A stretch of DNA of 64,000 nucleotides from UBA7672 sp963738625. GTDB taxonomy: Bacteria; Pseudomonadota; Alphaproteobacteria; Caulobacterales; Hyphomonadaceae. Made by a program: the position numbers and the translations under genes. This document shows positions 9,803 to 17,665 of this stretch, piece by piece (the first letter of the stretch is position 1; the number at the start of each line of letters is the position of its first letter). The notes beneath the pieces were generated by a model. The model saw only the letters and a list, made by a program, of their open reading frames with translations. It searched no databases and was not told the DNA's origin. Location of the stretch: the NCBI GenBank assembly GCA_963738625.1, contig CAVTXH010000003.1, forward strand, positions 806,001-870,000, read 5' to 3'.

Positions 9803-10375
9803 ATGATCCGCTTTTCTGCGGGCCTTGCTCTCGTCACGCTGCTGGCGGCGTGCGGGCAGAATGGCGGCGCGCCCGCCGCAGCCACAACTGGCGCCGTCAG
9901 TCCAACCAGCATGGGCGCGGCCACCATGGCCGATCTCAGGACCGCCCTTCCCGTCAAGGAACTGATGGGTCATGTGATCGACTACAACGCGTTCGGCGTC
10001 TGGCATAATCAGGGCTGGCTGATTGACGCCGAAGGAACACACGAACTCTTCCCGACCGACGACGCCGGCTGGCTCGCCGCGGAGAGCGCCGCGATCACGC
10101 TGGCCGAGGCCACCAACAGCCTGTTGCTGCCGGGCCGTCCGCAGGACGACGACCGCCGCTGGGTCGACGATGCGCACATGCTCTACGATGCCGCGATGAA
10201 GGCGCAGGCGGCCGCCCTGAAGAGGGACAAGCAGGCTTTCTTCGACGCCGGCGGGGAAATGTACGAGGCATGCGTTTCCTGCCACGCGCATTATGTGCAG
10301 GGCGACGAACCGGGGCCGATCACCAAGCTGCCGGCGCTGCCCAACCGCACGCCTCCTGAAGATCAGTCACAATAG
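9803..10375 (+). CDS. Cytochrome c-like lipoprotein with C-terminal CVSCH heme site
   Basis: A 190-residue predicted lipoprotein: signal peptide with the Cys at residue 17 (VTLLAAC). A mostly helical body follows, with one c-type heme site, CVSCH, at residues 157-161. A heme motif close to the C terminus is the arrangement of cytochrome c'/c556-type four-helix bundles. The ATG at 9803 follows an AGGGGAAG ribosome site; an upstream extension of the frame has no ribosome site. It probably carries electrons in the periplasm. It precedes two membrane-protein genes, and a second heme lipoprotein lies at 21698. The exact redox partner is unknown. Confidence 0.8.
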   Translation: MIRFSAGLALVTLLAACGQNGGAPAAATTGAVSPTSMGAATMADLRTALPVKELMGHVIDYNAFGVWHNQGWLIDAEGTHELFPTDDAGWLAAESAAITLAEATNSLLLPGRPQDDDRRWVDDAHMLYDAAMKAQAAALKRDKQAFFDAGGEMYEACVSCHAHYVQGDEPGPITKLPALPNRTPPEDQSQ

Positions 10376-10513
10376 CGAGAAACACGCGAGTCGGCGGGCG
10401 TCTGCTCCAGATCAAATCGGCGCACGCAACTTGGAACACATTCCGGCACGGGGGCAGTCGGCGAACTAGGGCATTGGGCGCCTGTCTAGGCGCACGGACG
10501 GGGAGAGAAAAGT

Positions 10514-11266
10514 TTGTTCCACGATTTCTTCACCTGGATAAAGGAGGACCTCGGGCGCTTCGGCCCCGACGGCCAGTCCTGGTCCAACCAGCTTCACGAA
10601 TCCTTGTTCATGTGGAACGTCATCGAAGGCACGCACGTGCTGACGCTGATGTTCTTCGCGGGCACGATCTGGCTGATCGACCTGAGGATGATGGGCGTCG
10701 CCTTCAAGAACATGCCGTTCTCGAAGCTGAACGACCGCGTCCTGCCGATCACCGCCATCTCGTTCGCGGTGATGATCATTACCGGCCTCATCGCCTTCAT
10801 CGGCCGTGACCCGGTGATGTACTACCACAACATCTGGTTCCGGCTGAAAATGATCTTCCTGATCATCGCCGCGATCAACATCTTCTGGTTCCACTACCAG
10901 GTTCAGAAAAACCAGGATGTTTGGGATGCGATGGAGAAGCCGCCGACCCGCGTAAGGTTCTCCGGCGCGCTGTCGATGTCGTGCTGGTTCCTCATTATCA
11001 TCTTCGGGCGTTTCATCGCGTACGACTGGTTCTATTGCGAGAAGTCGCCTCCCGGTTCGCTCGTCTACACTCTGCAGGAGTGCAAGCAGGCGCTGGGCTA
11101 TCTCGACGAAGGCGATATGGGGGGCGAAGGAGAAGCGCCCGCCGCGGAGCCGCCCGCGGACGACGCGGCGCCGGCGGAGGACGCTCCGGCCGATACGCCA
11201 GCAGAAGACGGCGCCGCGCCATCCGAGCCTGCTCCCGCACAACCCGCTCCTGGCCAGGGAGGCTGA
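10514..11266 (+). CDS. Polytopic membrane protein, DUF6644-like, with acidic Ala/Pro tail
   Basis: Integral membrane protein of 250 residues with four or five hydrophobic helices. The stretch GTHVLTLMFFAGTIWLIDLRMMG resembles the H...G...DLRLLG signature of the DUF6644-type family of small membrane proteins. The family name is from memory. The last 50 residues are a low-complexity Ala/Pro/Glu/Asp tail, presumably periplasmic and disordered. The start is a TTG at 10514 preceded by GGGGAGAG at good spacing; no ATG fits better. The next gene begins four bases after the stop and encodes a related protein, so the two probably act together. Conserved histidines within the helices would allow heme or metal binding, but this is speculation. 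Confidence 0.72.
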   Translation: MFHDFFTWIKEDLGRFGPDGQSWSNQLHESLFMWNVIEGTHVLTLMFFAGTIWLIDLRMMGVAFKNMPFSKLNDRVLPITAISFAVMIITGLIAFIGRDPVMYYHNIWFRLKMIFLIIAAINIFWFHYQVQKNQDVWDAMEKPPTRVRFSGALSMSCWFLIIIFGRFIAYDWFYCEKSPPGSLVYTLQECKQALGYLDEGDMGGEGEAPAAEPPADDAAPAEDAPADTPAEDGAAPSEPAPAQPAPGQGG

Positions 11267-11269
11267 TCC

Positions 11270-12100
11270 ATGACGTTCGAAGATCTTTTCAAAGGCATCC
11301 CCGGCTCGGCCGACTTTGTCTCCAATATGCCGAAGGTCTGGCCGATCTCGCTGCTGCAAGACATCTATGCGCCCTTCGGCGCGCTGCATCTCGTCGGCCT
11401 CGCGCTAATGGGCGGGGCGGTGATCCTGCTCAATCTCCGCCTCATGGGCGCAGGCCTGGTGGACGAGCAGCCGTCGGTTCTGGAGAAGAACCTGCGGCCC
11501 TGGTTCATTATCGGGCTCGCCATCGTGCTCGGCACCGGCGTCATCATCGGCATGCTGAACTCGGACAAGCTCTACAAGTCTGTGCCGTTCTTCGTGAAGA
11601 TCATATCGCTGATCGCGGCGTGTATCTTCTCCTTCGGGGTCACCAACGCGATCGCGAAGTCGGAAGGCAAGACGTCGACGTCGGTACTTATCGCCGGCGC
11701 GATCGCGTTCGTACTCTGGGTATTCGCCCTCGGCATATTCGCCACGGACTCAATCTCCGCGCCCGCGGTCTTCCATCCACTGTATGCGGGCTACGGCATT
11801 TTGCTGATCTACGGACAACGGACGCGTATCCTCGCGGCGGCGGCCTTCGCCCTGCTGTTTGGCGGCATGTTCGTGATGTACTGGATCGTCGGCTTCAATA
11901 CATACGAGCCGCTGTATGACGAGATCTCACGGTGGATCCTGATCGCCGGCGCGCTGGTGCTGATGGGTCTTTACGGTTGGGAGATCTACAAGGGCAAGGC
12001 GGATGCGGCCTCGCCGCTCGCCAAGCTGATCGCCCTGTTCTCGGTGCTGACCTGGTTCACGGTCGCCGCCGGCGGACGGTGGATCGGCTTCGCATCCTGA
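11270..12100 (+). CDS. Polytopic membrane protein, DUF6644-like, second of a pair
   Basis: A 276-residue integral membrane protein with about seven hydrophobic segments. It repeats the signature of its upstream neighbour (GALHLVGLALMGGAVILLNLRLMG), so the two genes are probably diverged duplicates. The ATG at 11270 follows AGGGAGG and lies four bases after the previous stop, so translation is likely coupled. A strong terminator follows at 12125. Its position between a cytochrome c-like lipoprotein and periplasmic oxidation-related genes suggests a membrane redox or transport role, but nothing in the sequence proves this. Confidence 0.72.
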   Translation: MTFEDLFKGIPGSADFVSNMPKVWPISLLQDIYAPFGALHLVGLALMGGAVILLNLRLMGAGLVDEQPSVLEKNLRPWFIIGLAIVLGTGVIIGMLNSDKLYKSVPFFVKIISLIAACIFSFGVTNAIAKSEGKTSTSVLIAGAIAFVLWVFALGIFATDSISAPAVFHPLYAGYGILLIYGQRTRILAAAAFALLFGGMFVMYWIVGFNTYEPLYDEISRWILIAGALVLMGLYGWEIYKGKADAASPLAKLIALFSVLTWFTVAAGGRWIGFAS

Positions 12101-12124
12101 TCAGGTCCAGAGACTGAAACGGAC

Positions 12125-12155
12125 AAGCCCCGGCGAGCGATCGCCGGGGCTTTTT
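12125..12155 (+). terminator. Rho-independent terminator after the membrane-protein pair
   Basis: A perfect 12-bp stem (AAGCCCCGGCGA / TCGCCGGGGCTT) with a GCGA tetraloop runs into a T tract on the plus strand. It lies 25 bases after the stop at 12100. Confidence 0.85.
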
Positions 12156-12171
12156 GCTTGTGGCCGTTCGC

Positions 12172-13194
12172 TTACTCGGCGTCGCCTGCCGTCTGTGTCA
12201 TGCGGCCCTCCCGGTCGTCGGCGCGGGCGCCCGCGAGGATGCCCGGCAGAGCGTAGTTGCCCTCATGGCAAGCGTATTCGTAGATCTTCTGGTCCGTCGC
12301 CCGCAGCGTCATCTCAGCTCGCCAGGGCTGGGTGAACGACCCGCTGTCCGCCACAGTGAACTCGTAGAGGATGGCATCGGGCGCAACGCGTGTGAAGCGC
12401 TCGGTCACTGTAGGATTCTCGCCGACATAGAAGCTGTCGCCCATGTTCGGACGCACGCGGATGTCGGGATGGAAGTTCCTCGTCTCCACCACCAGCGCGT
12501 CGCCATCATACCAGCCGATGGAATCGCCCAGCCATTGCGGGAAGGACGGCTGCCGGCGGTCCTTGGTCAGCGGGACGATCCGGCTGTCATGGATCATCTC
12601 CGCCATGATCACCACGTGATCGGCCGTCTGAACGATCTGGTAGTTGTTGTTGTAGAGCACATTGACCATGGGCGGCCCGCCGGTCGATCCGAAGCCAACG
12701 ATACAGCGCTCGCCCTGCGGCCGGATTTCCGGCCCATCGAACGTTCCGCGCACCTTCGCAAGCCGCGCCTCGTAACGCGCCCTGGCTTCCTTGGTGTAGG
12801 GTATGCGGCCATCCGGCGGATCGACGATCCATGACGCCCTCGCCTCGCCCTTGACGACGCCGTAGGTCGAGCCCGGGTCGATCCAGAAGGAATTATAGCC
12901 GGCATTGGCATTGCCGTCCGTCGGCGCGCCCTCCCTGGGGTTGGTCGGCCGGTTCTGCGCGATCATCATCTGCGCCCGCTGCTTTTCCATTTGCGCAGCC
13001 AATTCGGCGGGGATCGCCTGCGTCTTGAAGCGAGCGGGGCGTTCGAGCGTAGTAAGGCTGGCATTGGTCCAGACGCCCTGCAGGTCCGGCTTGCCGTCGG
13101 ACGTACGCGGCGTCTTCCAGGCTTCCTGTGCAAAGGCCGTTGCGGATGCAAGCGCGAGCGCAGCGCAAGACGCAGCTAAGGCGGCAAGCTTCAT
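12172..13194 (-). CDS. Exported protein of the PDLQGVW/CHEGNY family, paralogue 1
   Basis: Unknown function; 340 residues with a signal peptide ending AFAQ. Motifs in order: GKPDLQGVW near the start, IPYT, a Cys-containing ERCIVGFGSTGGPP, MIHDSRI, the WLGDSIGWYDGDALVVET segment, RFTR, and a C-terminal ACHEGNYALPGIL. These recur in the genes at 13343 and 14466 and, more weakly, at 16587, so this is a paralogous family. I know similar proteins only as hypothetical ones, and no enzyme assignment is justified. The ATG at 13194 has a perfect AGGAGG. It lies downstream of paralogue 2 on the same strand. Confidence 0.82.
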   Translation of the reverse strand: MKLAALAASCAALALASATAFAQEAWKTPRTSDGKPDLQGVWTNASLTTLERPARFKTQAIPAELAAQMEKQRAQMMIAQNRPTNPREGAPTDGNANAGYNSFWIDPGSTYGVVKGEARASWIVDPPDGRIPYTKEARARYEARLAKVRGTFDGPEIRPQGERCIVGFGSTGGPPMVNVLYNNNYQIVQTADHVVIMAEMIHDSRIVPLTKDRRQPSFPQWLGDSIGWYDGDALVVETRNFHPDIRVRPNMGDSFYVGENPTVTERFTRVAPDAILYEFTVADSGSFTQPWRAEMTLRATDQKIYEYACHEGNYALPGILAGARADDREGRMTQTAGDAE

Positions 13195-13342
13195 GACCGG
13201 TTCCTCCTGTGTGGCGCATCGCCGTCTTGCGCGGCGGTTGCGGGCTATTTCGCGCAGGCGCTGCGGCAAGCGTCAACCGTCGATGTCTTGCAGGCCGCAA
13301 CGGCAAGGACATCACAACGGGGCGAGATCGACGGCTCCGAAC

Positions 13343-14371
13343 TCAGCGCGCTTCCTTGGCGTAGTAGTTCATCACCGAACTCTTGCCCTGCCCGTCGAAG
13401 CGCCTTGCGCCAGCGAGCATGCCGGGAAGCGCATAGTTACCCTCGTGGCAGGCGTACTCATAAATCGGCCCCGGTGCGCGGTGCATCGGCATCTCGGCCC
13501 GCCACGGCTTGGTGAAGGCAGTCGGCTCGTCCACCTGGAATTCGTAGAGCATCTCATCGTCCGAAATCCGCGTGAAGCGTTCGGTGATCTTCGGATTGGG
13601 ACCCAGATAGAATGATTGGGCGGCCGTCGCGCGCAGCGTGTTGCGTGTATCGAGGTTGATGGTTTCGACCACAAGCGTGTCGCCGTCCCAATGGGCGATG
13701 CTGTCGCCCATCCAGTTGCTCAACGCGGCGGGCCCGTGCTTTTGCCTAATCGGAATGATCCGCGCATCATGGTTCATCTCCACCATGATCATCACATGAT
13801 CGGGCGTCTGCACAATCTGATAGTGGTTGTTGTACATTACATTGAGCATGGGCGGGCCGCCCGAGCTGCCGAAGCCCACAATGCAGCGGTCCGCGGGCGT
13901 GCGGCCTTCCGGCCCGTCGAAATCTCCGTTTGCCCTGGCGTGCAGCTTCTCGAACGTCTTCTTGGCTTCGGGCGTATACGGCACGCGGCCATCATTAGGT
14001 TCGACCACCCAGGCGCTGCGCGTTTCACCGCGCACCACGGCGAGCCGTGTTCCGGAATCGATCCAAAACGAATTGTAGCCAGCGGCTGAATTACGGTCGG
14101 CAGGCGCGCCCTGGTTCGGGTTGGTCGGCGCAGCTCCCGCGGCGGCGCCAGCGGCCACCTGCGCTTCGCGCGCCTTTGCTTCCGCGGGTGGGACCACGAC
14201 CCCGGAGAAGCGCGAGCTGCGCTCCAGCGTCGTCAGGCTGACATTGGTCCAGATGCCCTGCAGGTCAGGACGACCGTCGGCCATGCGCTTGGTCGCGACA
14301 TCTTGCGCAGCGGCCGGGAGGGAAGCCAGAGCTGCCAACGCCGCAGCGGCAAGACGGAACGTGTCCAACAT
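13343..14371 (-). CDS. Exported protein of the PDLQGVW/CHEGNY family, paralogue 2
   Basis: 342 residues, signal peptide ending PAAAQ. It aligns along its full length with the product of the gene at 12172: GRPDLQGIWTN, VPYT, DRCIVGFGSSGGPPMLNVMYN, WMGDSIAHWDGDTLVVET, ERFTR, and ACHEGNYALPGML. The two conserved cysteines (in DRCIVG and ACHEG) are kept, which would allow a disulfide or metal site. The ATG at 14371 is preceded by GGGGG, a weaker ribosome site than its neighbours have. The function is unknown. Its place in a three-gene tandem suggests duplication for related substrates or a multi-component role. Confidence 0.82.
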   Translation of the reverse strand: MLDTFRLAAAALAALASLPAAAQDVATKRMADGRPDLQGIWTNVSLTTLERSSRFSGVVVPPAEAKAREAQVAAGAAAGAAPTNPNQGAPADRNSAAGYNSFWIDSGTRLAVVRGETRSAWVVEPNDGRVPYTPEAKKTFEKLHARANGDFDGPEGRTPADRCIVGFGSSGGPPMLNVMYNNHYQIVQTPDHVMIMVEMNHDARIIPIRQKHGPAALSNWMGDSIAHWDGDTLVVETINLDTRNTLRATAAQSFYLGPNPKITERFTRISDDEMLYEFQVDEPTAFTKPWRAEMPMHRAPGPIYEYACHEGNYALPGMLAGARRFDGQGKSSVMNYYAKEAR

Positions 14372-14465
14372 GATGATCCCCCATCGCCAGACGCGATGTA
14401 CAGGAAGCACACGCCGGAGAAGGCGGTGTGTCAACCGCCGCTCGGGAAAGGCGCCATATGAAGGA

Positions 14466-15473
14466 CTACGGCTTCGCCTTGGCTTTCGCCGCCGTGGCGG
14501 CCGCTTGGCGCTCGATCTCGCGCTGACCGGACAAGATGTTGGTCAGGCCGTAATTGCCTTCATGACACGCAAATTCGAACATTGGCTGGGTGGCGGCCGC
14601 CATCGAGTATTCGGCGAGCCAGGGCTTCGAATAGATCGACGGATCCTCGACCGTGAACTGGTAGTTGAGTTCGCCTGCGCCCGCGCGCGTGAAGCGCTCG
14701 ACCACCTTCGAGCCAGGGCCGATCATGATTGGACGCCCACCGATGAACATGCGGAACTGGTCGTCGGAGCGAAAGCTTGTGGTCTCCACAACCAGCGTAT
14801 CGCCATCCCAGCGGCCGACCGAGTCGCCGATGAAGGTGGCCATGCCCGGCGGCAGCGCCTTGCCGCCGATGCGGATGATGCGCGTCTCCCCGCCTGCTTC
14901 CGAATGGATGACCAGCGCGTCCTTCGTCTGCACGACGCGGCGCATGCCGGCCACGGCCCAGCCATAGAGCAGCGGCGCCTGGCCCATGCCGGCGAGACAA
15001 CGCTCCCAGGTGAGCCGATCCTCGGGGCCTTCGCCGCGCCCGGTTATCACCCGCTGGCTGAACCAGGCCGTTTGCGCCTGCACCGCTTTTAGGCCTTCAG
15101 GCGTGTAGGGAAGCCTCCCGTCTTCAGGCTCGACCAGCATGCGCGAACGATACTCTCCGCGGACCTTGGTGAGCGCGTGGGCATCAGGATCGCTGGCTTC
15201 CGGATCATTGGCGAGCTCGCCGATCCGCTTGGCCATTTGGCGCGCGGCTTTTGCCATCATGCCTGCCTGCTCCGGCGTCACAACGAGCGTGGCGATCGGG
15301 CCGGTCCTCTCAAGCGGCGTAAGCCAGCGGTTTTCCCAGACGCCCTGGAAATCAGGACGGTCGTCCGGCGTGCGCGGCGGCGCGTACGTGGCCGCAACTG
15401 CCGCCGGCGCCTGCGCGAGAGCCGGCATTGCGAAGGCGACGGAGGCGAGAGCGGCAAGGACGAGTAAGCGCAT
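14466..15473 (-). CDS. Exported protein of the PDLQGVW/CHEGNY family, paralogue 3
   Basis: 335 residues with a signal peptide (ending PALAQ). It shares DRPDFQGVWENRWLTPLER, LPYTPEG, ERCLAGMGQ, FIGDSVGRWDGDTLVVET, ERFTRAGAGELNYQFTVEDP and CHEGNYGLTNILSGQR with the two genes downstream. It is more diverged, and the GFGS.GGPP segment is replaced by GMGQAPLLYGW. The ATG at 15473 has AAGAAGG upstream. It is the first gene of the tandem run 15473-12172. The function is unknown; the conserved C-terminal CHEGNY motif is the best handle for searches. Confidence 0.8.
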   Translation of the reverse strand: MRLLVLAALASVAFAMPALAQAPAAVAATYAPPRTPDDRPDFQGVWENRWLTPLERTGPIATLVVTPEQAGMMAKAARQMAKRIGELANDPEASDPDAHALTKVRGEYRSRMLVEPEDGRLPYTPEGLKAVQAQTAWFSQRVITGRGEGPEDRLTWERCLAGMGQAPLLYGWAVAGMRRVVQTKDALVIHSEAGGETRIIRIGGKALPPGMATFIGDSVGRWDGDTLVVETTSFRSDDQFRMFIGGRPIMIGPGSKVVERFTRAGAGELNYQFTVEDPSIYSKPWLAEYSMAAATQPMFEFACHEGNYGLTNILSGQREIERQAAATAAKAKAKP

Positions 15474-15654
15474 GGGAGGATCCCTTCTTGCTGAGCATGG
15501 CTGCTCCGAGCCTTGTGCGACAGCCGCTCCCCGTCCCTGCCGGCCTGTGTCCGCACTGCTTTTGCCTCACCGGCCCGGGCGCCGGCAAGCAGGTCGGGCC
15601 TCCAGGGCCAATGGACTGGCTGCTGTGGCGCAGGAACGGGCGGCACAAACGGAA

Positions 15655-15681
15655 AACCGCCGCTCCGTGGGAGCGGCGGTT
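15655..15681 (-). terminator. Rho-independent terminator of the DUF6152-like gene
   Basis: A perfect 12-bp stem (AACCGCCGCTCC / GGAGCGGCGGTT) with a 3-base loop, followed on the minus strand by TT and C. It lies 30 bases past the stop at 15711. Confidence 0.8.
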
Positions 15682-15710
15682 CCGTCATTCCGTCAGAGAG
15701 ATGCTGCCTA

Positions 15711-16241
15711 TTAGGCCGGCGCCGCAGCGTTGCACTCGTTGCCCTTGCCGCCTTCGCTCTGGTCCGAACCATCGCGCGGAGCGCCCGTGCCCGACGAACC
15801 GACGAACAGTTTGCAACCGTTCGGGAAGGTCACGTCACGGCCGTTGGCCTTGCAGGTTTTCTTCTTGGTCTTCGGGTGGATGTCGCAGAGCGCATCCTTC
15901 GACTGATAGCCGCGGACCACGACGTCGGTGTTCACCTTCAGCGAGTTGCGGGTGATGCCGGTACGCAGAAGCGTGTTCGGCGTGCCGCCTTCGATCGCCC
16001 AGTTGAAGGTCGTGCCCTTCTTCTCTTTGCCTTTGCCGTCCGTGTCTGGAACGTTGATGTGGATCCAGGTGTGCGGGTTGACCCACTCTACCGTCACCAC
16101 CTTGCCCTTCAGAAGGACGGGCGCGTCGGCGTCGAATTCCGCCGCGAACGCGTGGTGGGCATAGGCCGCCGTGCCGGCGCCGAGCGTCGTGAGAGCGGCG
16201 AGCGCCACTCCAGCGACAACAAGACGAGCTTTCTTATTCAT
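15711..16241 (-). CDS. Exported DUF6152-like protein
   Basis: 176 residues with an N-terminal signal (AALTTLGAGTAAYAHH). The mature start AHHAFAAEFDADAPVLLKG and the following VVTVEWVNPHTWIHINV match what I remember of DUF6152 family proteins. These are small periplasmic beta-rich proteins with conserved His residues and an (N)PHxW(I)H motif. C-terminal Cys residues (CDIH, CKANG, GCKLFV) are also conserved in appearance. The ATG at 16241 follows AGGAGGAAGT. It has its own terminator and sits between two members of the CHEGNY family, so it may belong to the same pathway. No activity is known to me. Confidence 0.78.
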   Translation of the reverse strand: MNKKARLVVAGVALAALTTLGAGTAAYAHHAFAAEFDADAPVLLKGKVVTVEWVNPHTWIHINVPDTDGKGKEKKGTTFNWAIEGGTPNTLLRTGITRNSLKVNTDVVVRGYQSKDALCDIHPKTKKKTCKANGRDVTFPNGCKLFVGSSGTGAPRDGSDQSEGGKGNECNAAAPA

Positions 16242-16533
16242 CTACTTCCTCCTGCTCTGGCGGCGCCAACCGCCAGGGAATTCGCCGGGGCCAAGATTGC
16301 TGCGACAGCACACGCTGCCCGCCCTTGCCCTCTGAAACTTCAACCCTTTTACCTCCGGGGTTTCCCGGCCTCAAGGGTTCAACTGTCACACCGGCTGCTG
16401 TCCTTTTGGCTGGGCGCCAACCTCGGATCGAGGCCAGAACCCGGATTCAGCCAGTCTTTTGCCCTGCTTCACTCTTCAGCTTGCAGGTCCCCATCCCCAA
16501 CTCACGCTTTGTTTAACGCTCGCAGAAGATGGC

Positions 16534-16578
16534 ACCGTCGGTGCGGGAGAGCAGATTCTGCATATCCGCACCGACGGT
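16534..16578. repeat. Perfect 13-bp inverted repeat
   Basis: Arms ACCGTCGGTGCGG (16534-16546) and CCGCACCGACGGT (16566-16578) flank a 19-base loop that itself contains GCAGA-A-TCTGC-like pairing. It lies just past the stop of the gene at 16587 but has no T tract, so it is either an unusual terminator or an mRNA 3'-end stabiliser. The rest of the 345-base gap (16242-16586) shows nothing I can name. Confidence 0.6.
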
Positions 16579-16586
16579 CGTCTGCC

Positions 16587-17528
16587 TTAGTTGCCTTCCT
16601 TGGCGCGTTCTTCGGCTTCGCGCTTGGCGCGTTCGAGGGCCGGGCCAGGGAGCGGGTTCTTGCGCAGGTGTCCGTACATCAGTTCTTCGACGAACTCGAC
16701 ACACTTGAACTGCTGCAACTGGGCGTCTTCTCCAACGCGCTTGTAGAGGTTGAACGCGATCGTCCACGGTTTGGTGTAAACCTCGTCGTCGGTGATCGTC
16801 GCTTCATAGCGCATCGTGTAGTCCGAGGTCGGCGTCCAGCGCTCGACGACCTTGGTGGTCGAGCCCTTGATGTTGCCGGAACGGTCGAGCCAGGCGTCGG
16901 GCAGCAAGCCCGTCACTTCGATCACGAACGTATCGCCATCCCACTTGCCGTAGGACTGCCCCATCCACGAGTCGACCGGAGCTTCGCCCGGGTCGGTCAG
17001 GAACACGTTGCGGACGGCGCCGGCGTATTCGTAAGCGAAGAACACGGCCTTGTCCGAGTGGAAGATCTGGAAGGGCTTGTCCATGTAGTTGGCGCGCGGA
17101 ATGCCCGGCAGGTAGCACTTTACTTCCGGGTCGTTCTCGACGGCCTTGGCGCGGTTCTCGTTGCGGATCGCCAGCGCGTCGGCCGTGTACGGGATCTTGC
17201 CGTCGCCTTGCACGATGCCGATGCCGGCAGGCACGGCGCCGATGGCGCCAAGCGCCACGACTTCAGCAGCCGGGACCGGAACATACGGGCCAGGACGAAG
17301 CTGCAGCGCGGCCTGGGCCGGATGAGCTTCGACGTTGTAGTTGGCGGTGTTCAGAACCTGCCACACGCCGTTGAGATCCGGGTGCACGCCATCCGGCCCG
17401 CGCGGCGCCTTGTAGGGCGCCTTGGCGGCTGGCGAGGCGGCATCGGCCGTCGCAGTCGTGCCGGTTCCCGGCGACTGGCAAGCGCCAAGCGCAATAGCCA
17501 GCGCGATAGTCGATACAATTTTCTTCAT
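16587..17528 (-). CDS. Lipoprotein, diverged member of the PDLxGVW family
   Basis: 313 residues. The lipoprotein signal ends LAIALGAC with the Cys at 17. HPDLNGVWQ, IPYTADAL, CYLPGIPR, WMGQSYGKWDGDTFVIEVTG, VERWT and KPWTIAFNLYKR correspond in order to the motifs of the three genes at 12172-15473. The C-terminal CHEGNY is replaced by FKCVEFVEELMYG. It is therefore a remote paralogue, anchored to a membrane where the others appear soluble. The ATG at 17528 has GGGGAGGAG upstream. The function is unknown. Confidence 0.78.
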   Translation of the reverse strand: MKKIVSTIALAIALGACQSPGTGTTATADAASPAAKAPYKAPRGPDGVHPDLNGVWQVLNTANYNVEAHPAQAALQLRPGPYVPVPAAEVVALGAIGAVPAGIGIVQGDGKIPYTADALAIRNENRAKAVENDPEVKCYLPGIPRANYMDKPFQIFHSDKAVFFAYEYAGAVRNVFLTDPGEAPVDSWMGQSYGKWDGDTFVIEVTGLLPDAWLDRSGNIKGSTTKVVERWTPTSDYTMRYEATITDDEVYTKPWTIAFNLYKRVGEDAQLQQFKCVEFVEELMYGHLRKNPLPGPALERAKREAEERAKEGN

Positions 17529-17665
17529 GACTCCTCCCCGTACGCCCAACCACCTGTTCAACGTCCTCGCTGACGGTTGTCCGTCTCCGCCTCCACAAAC
17601 TGCTGCGGGGCGGCTATGCGAGGTTTAAGTGCGCCGGGCTGACGCTCGGGGGAACATACCCACGT

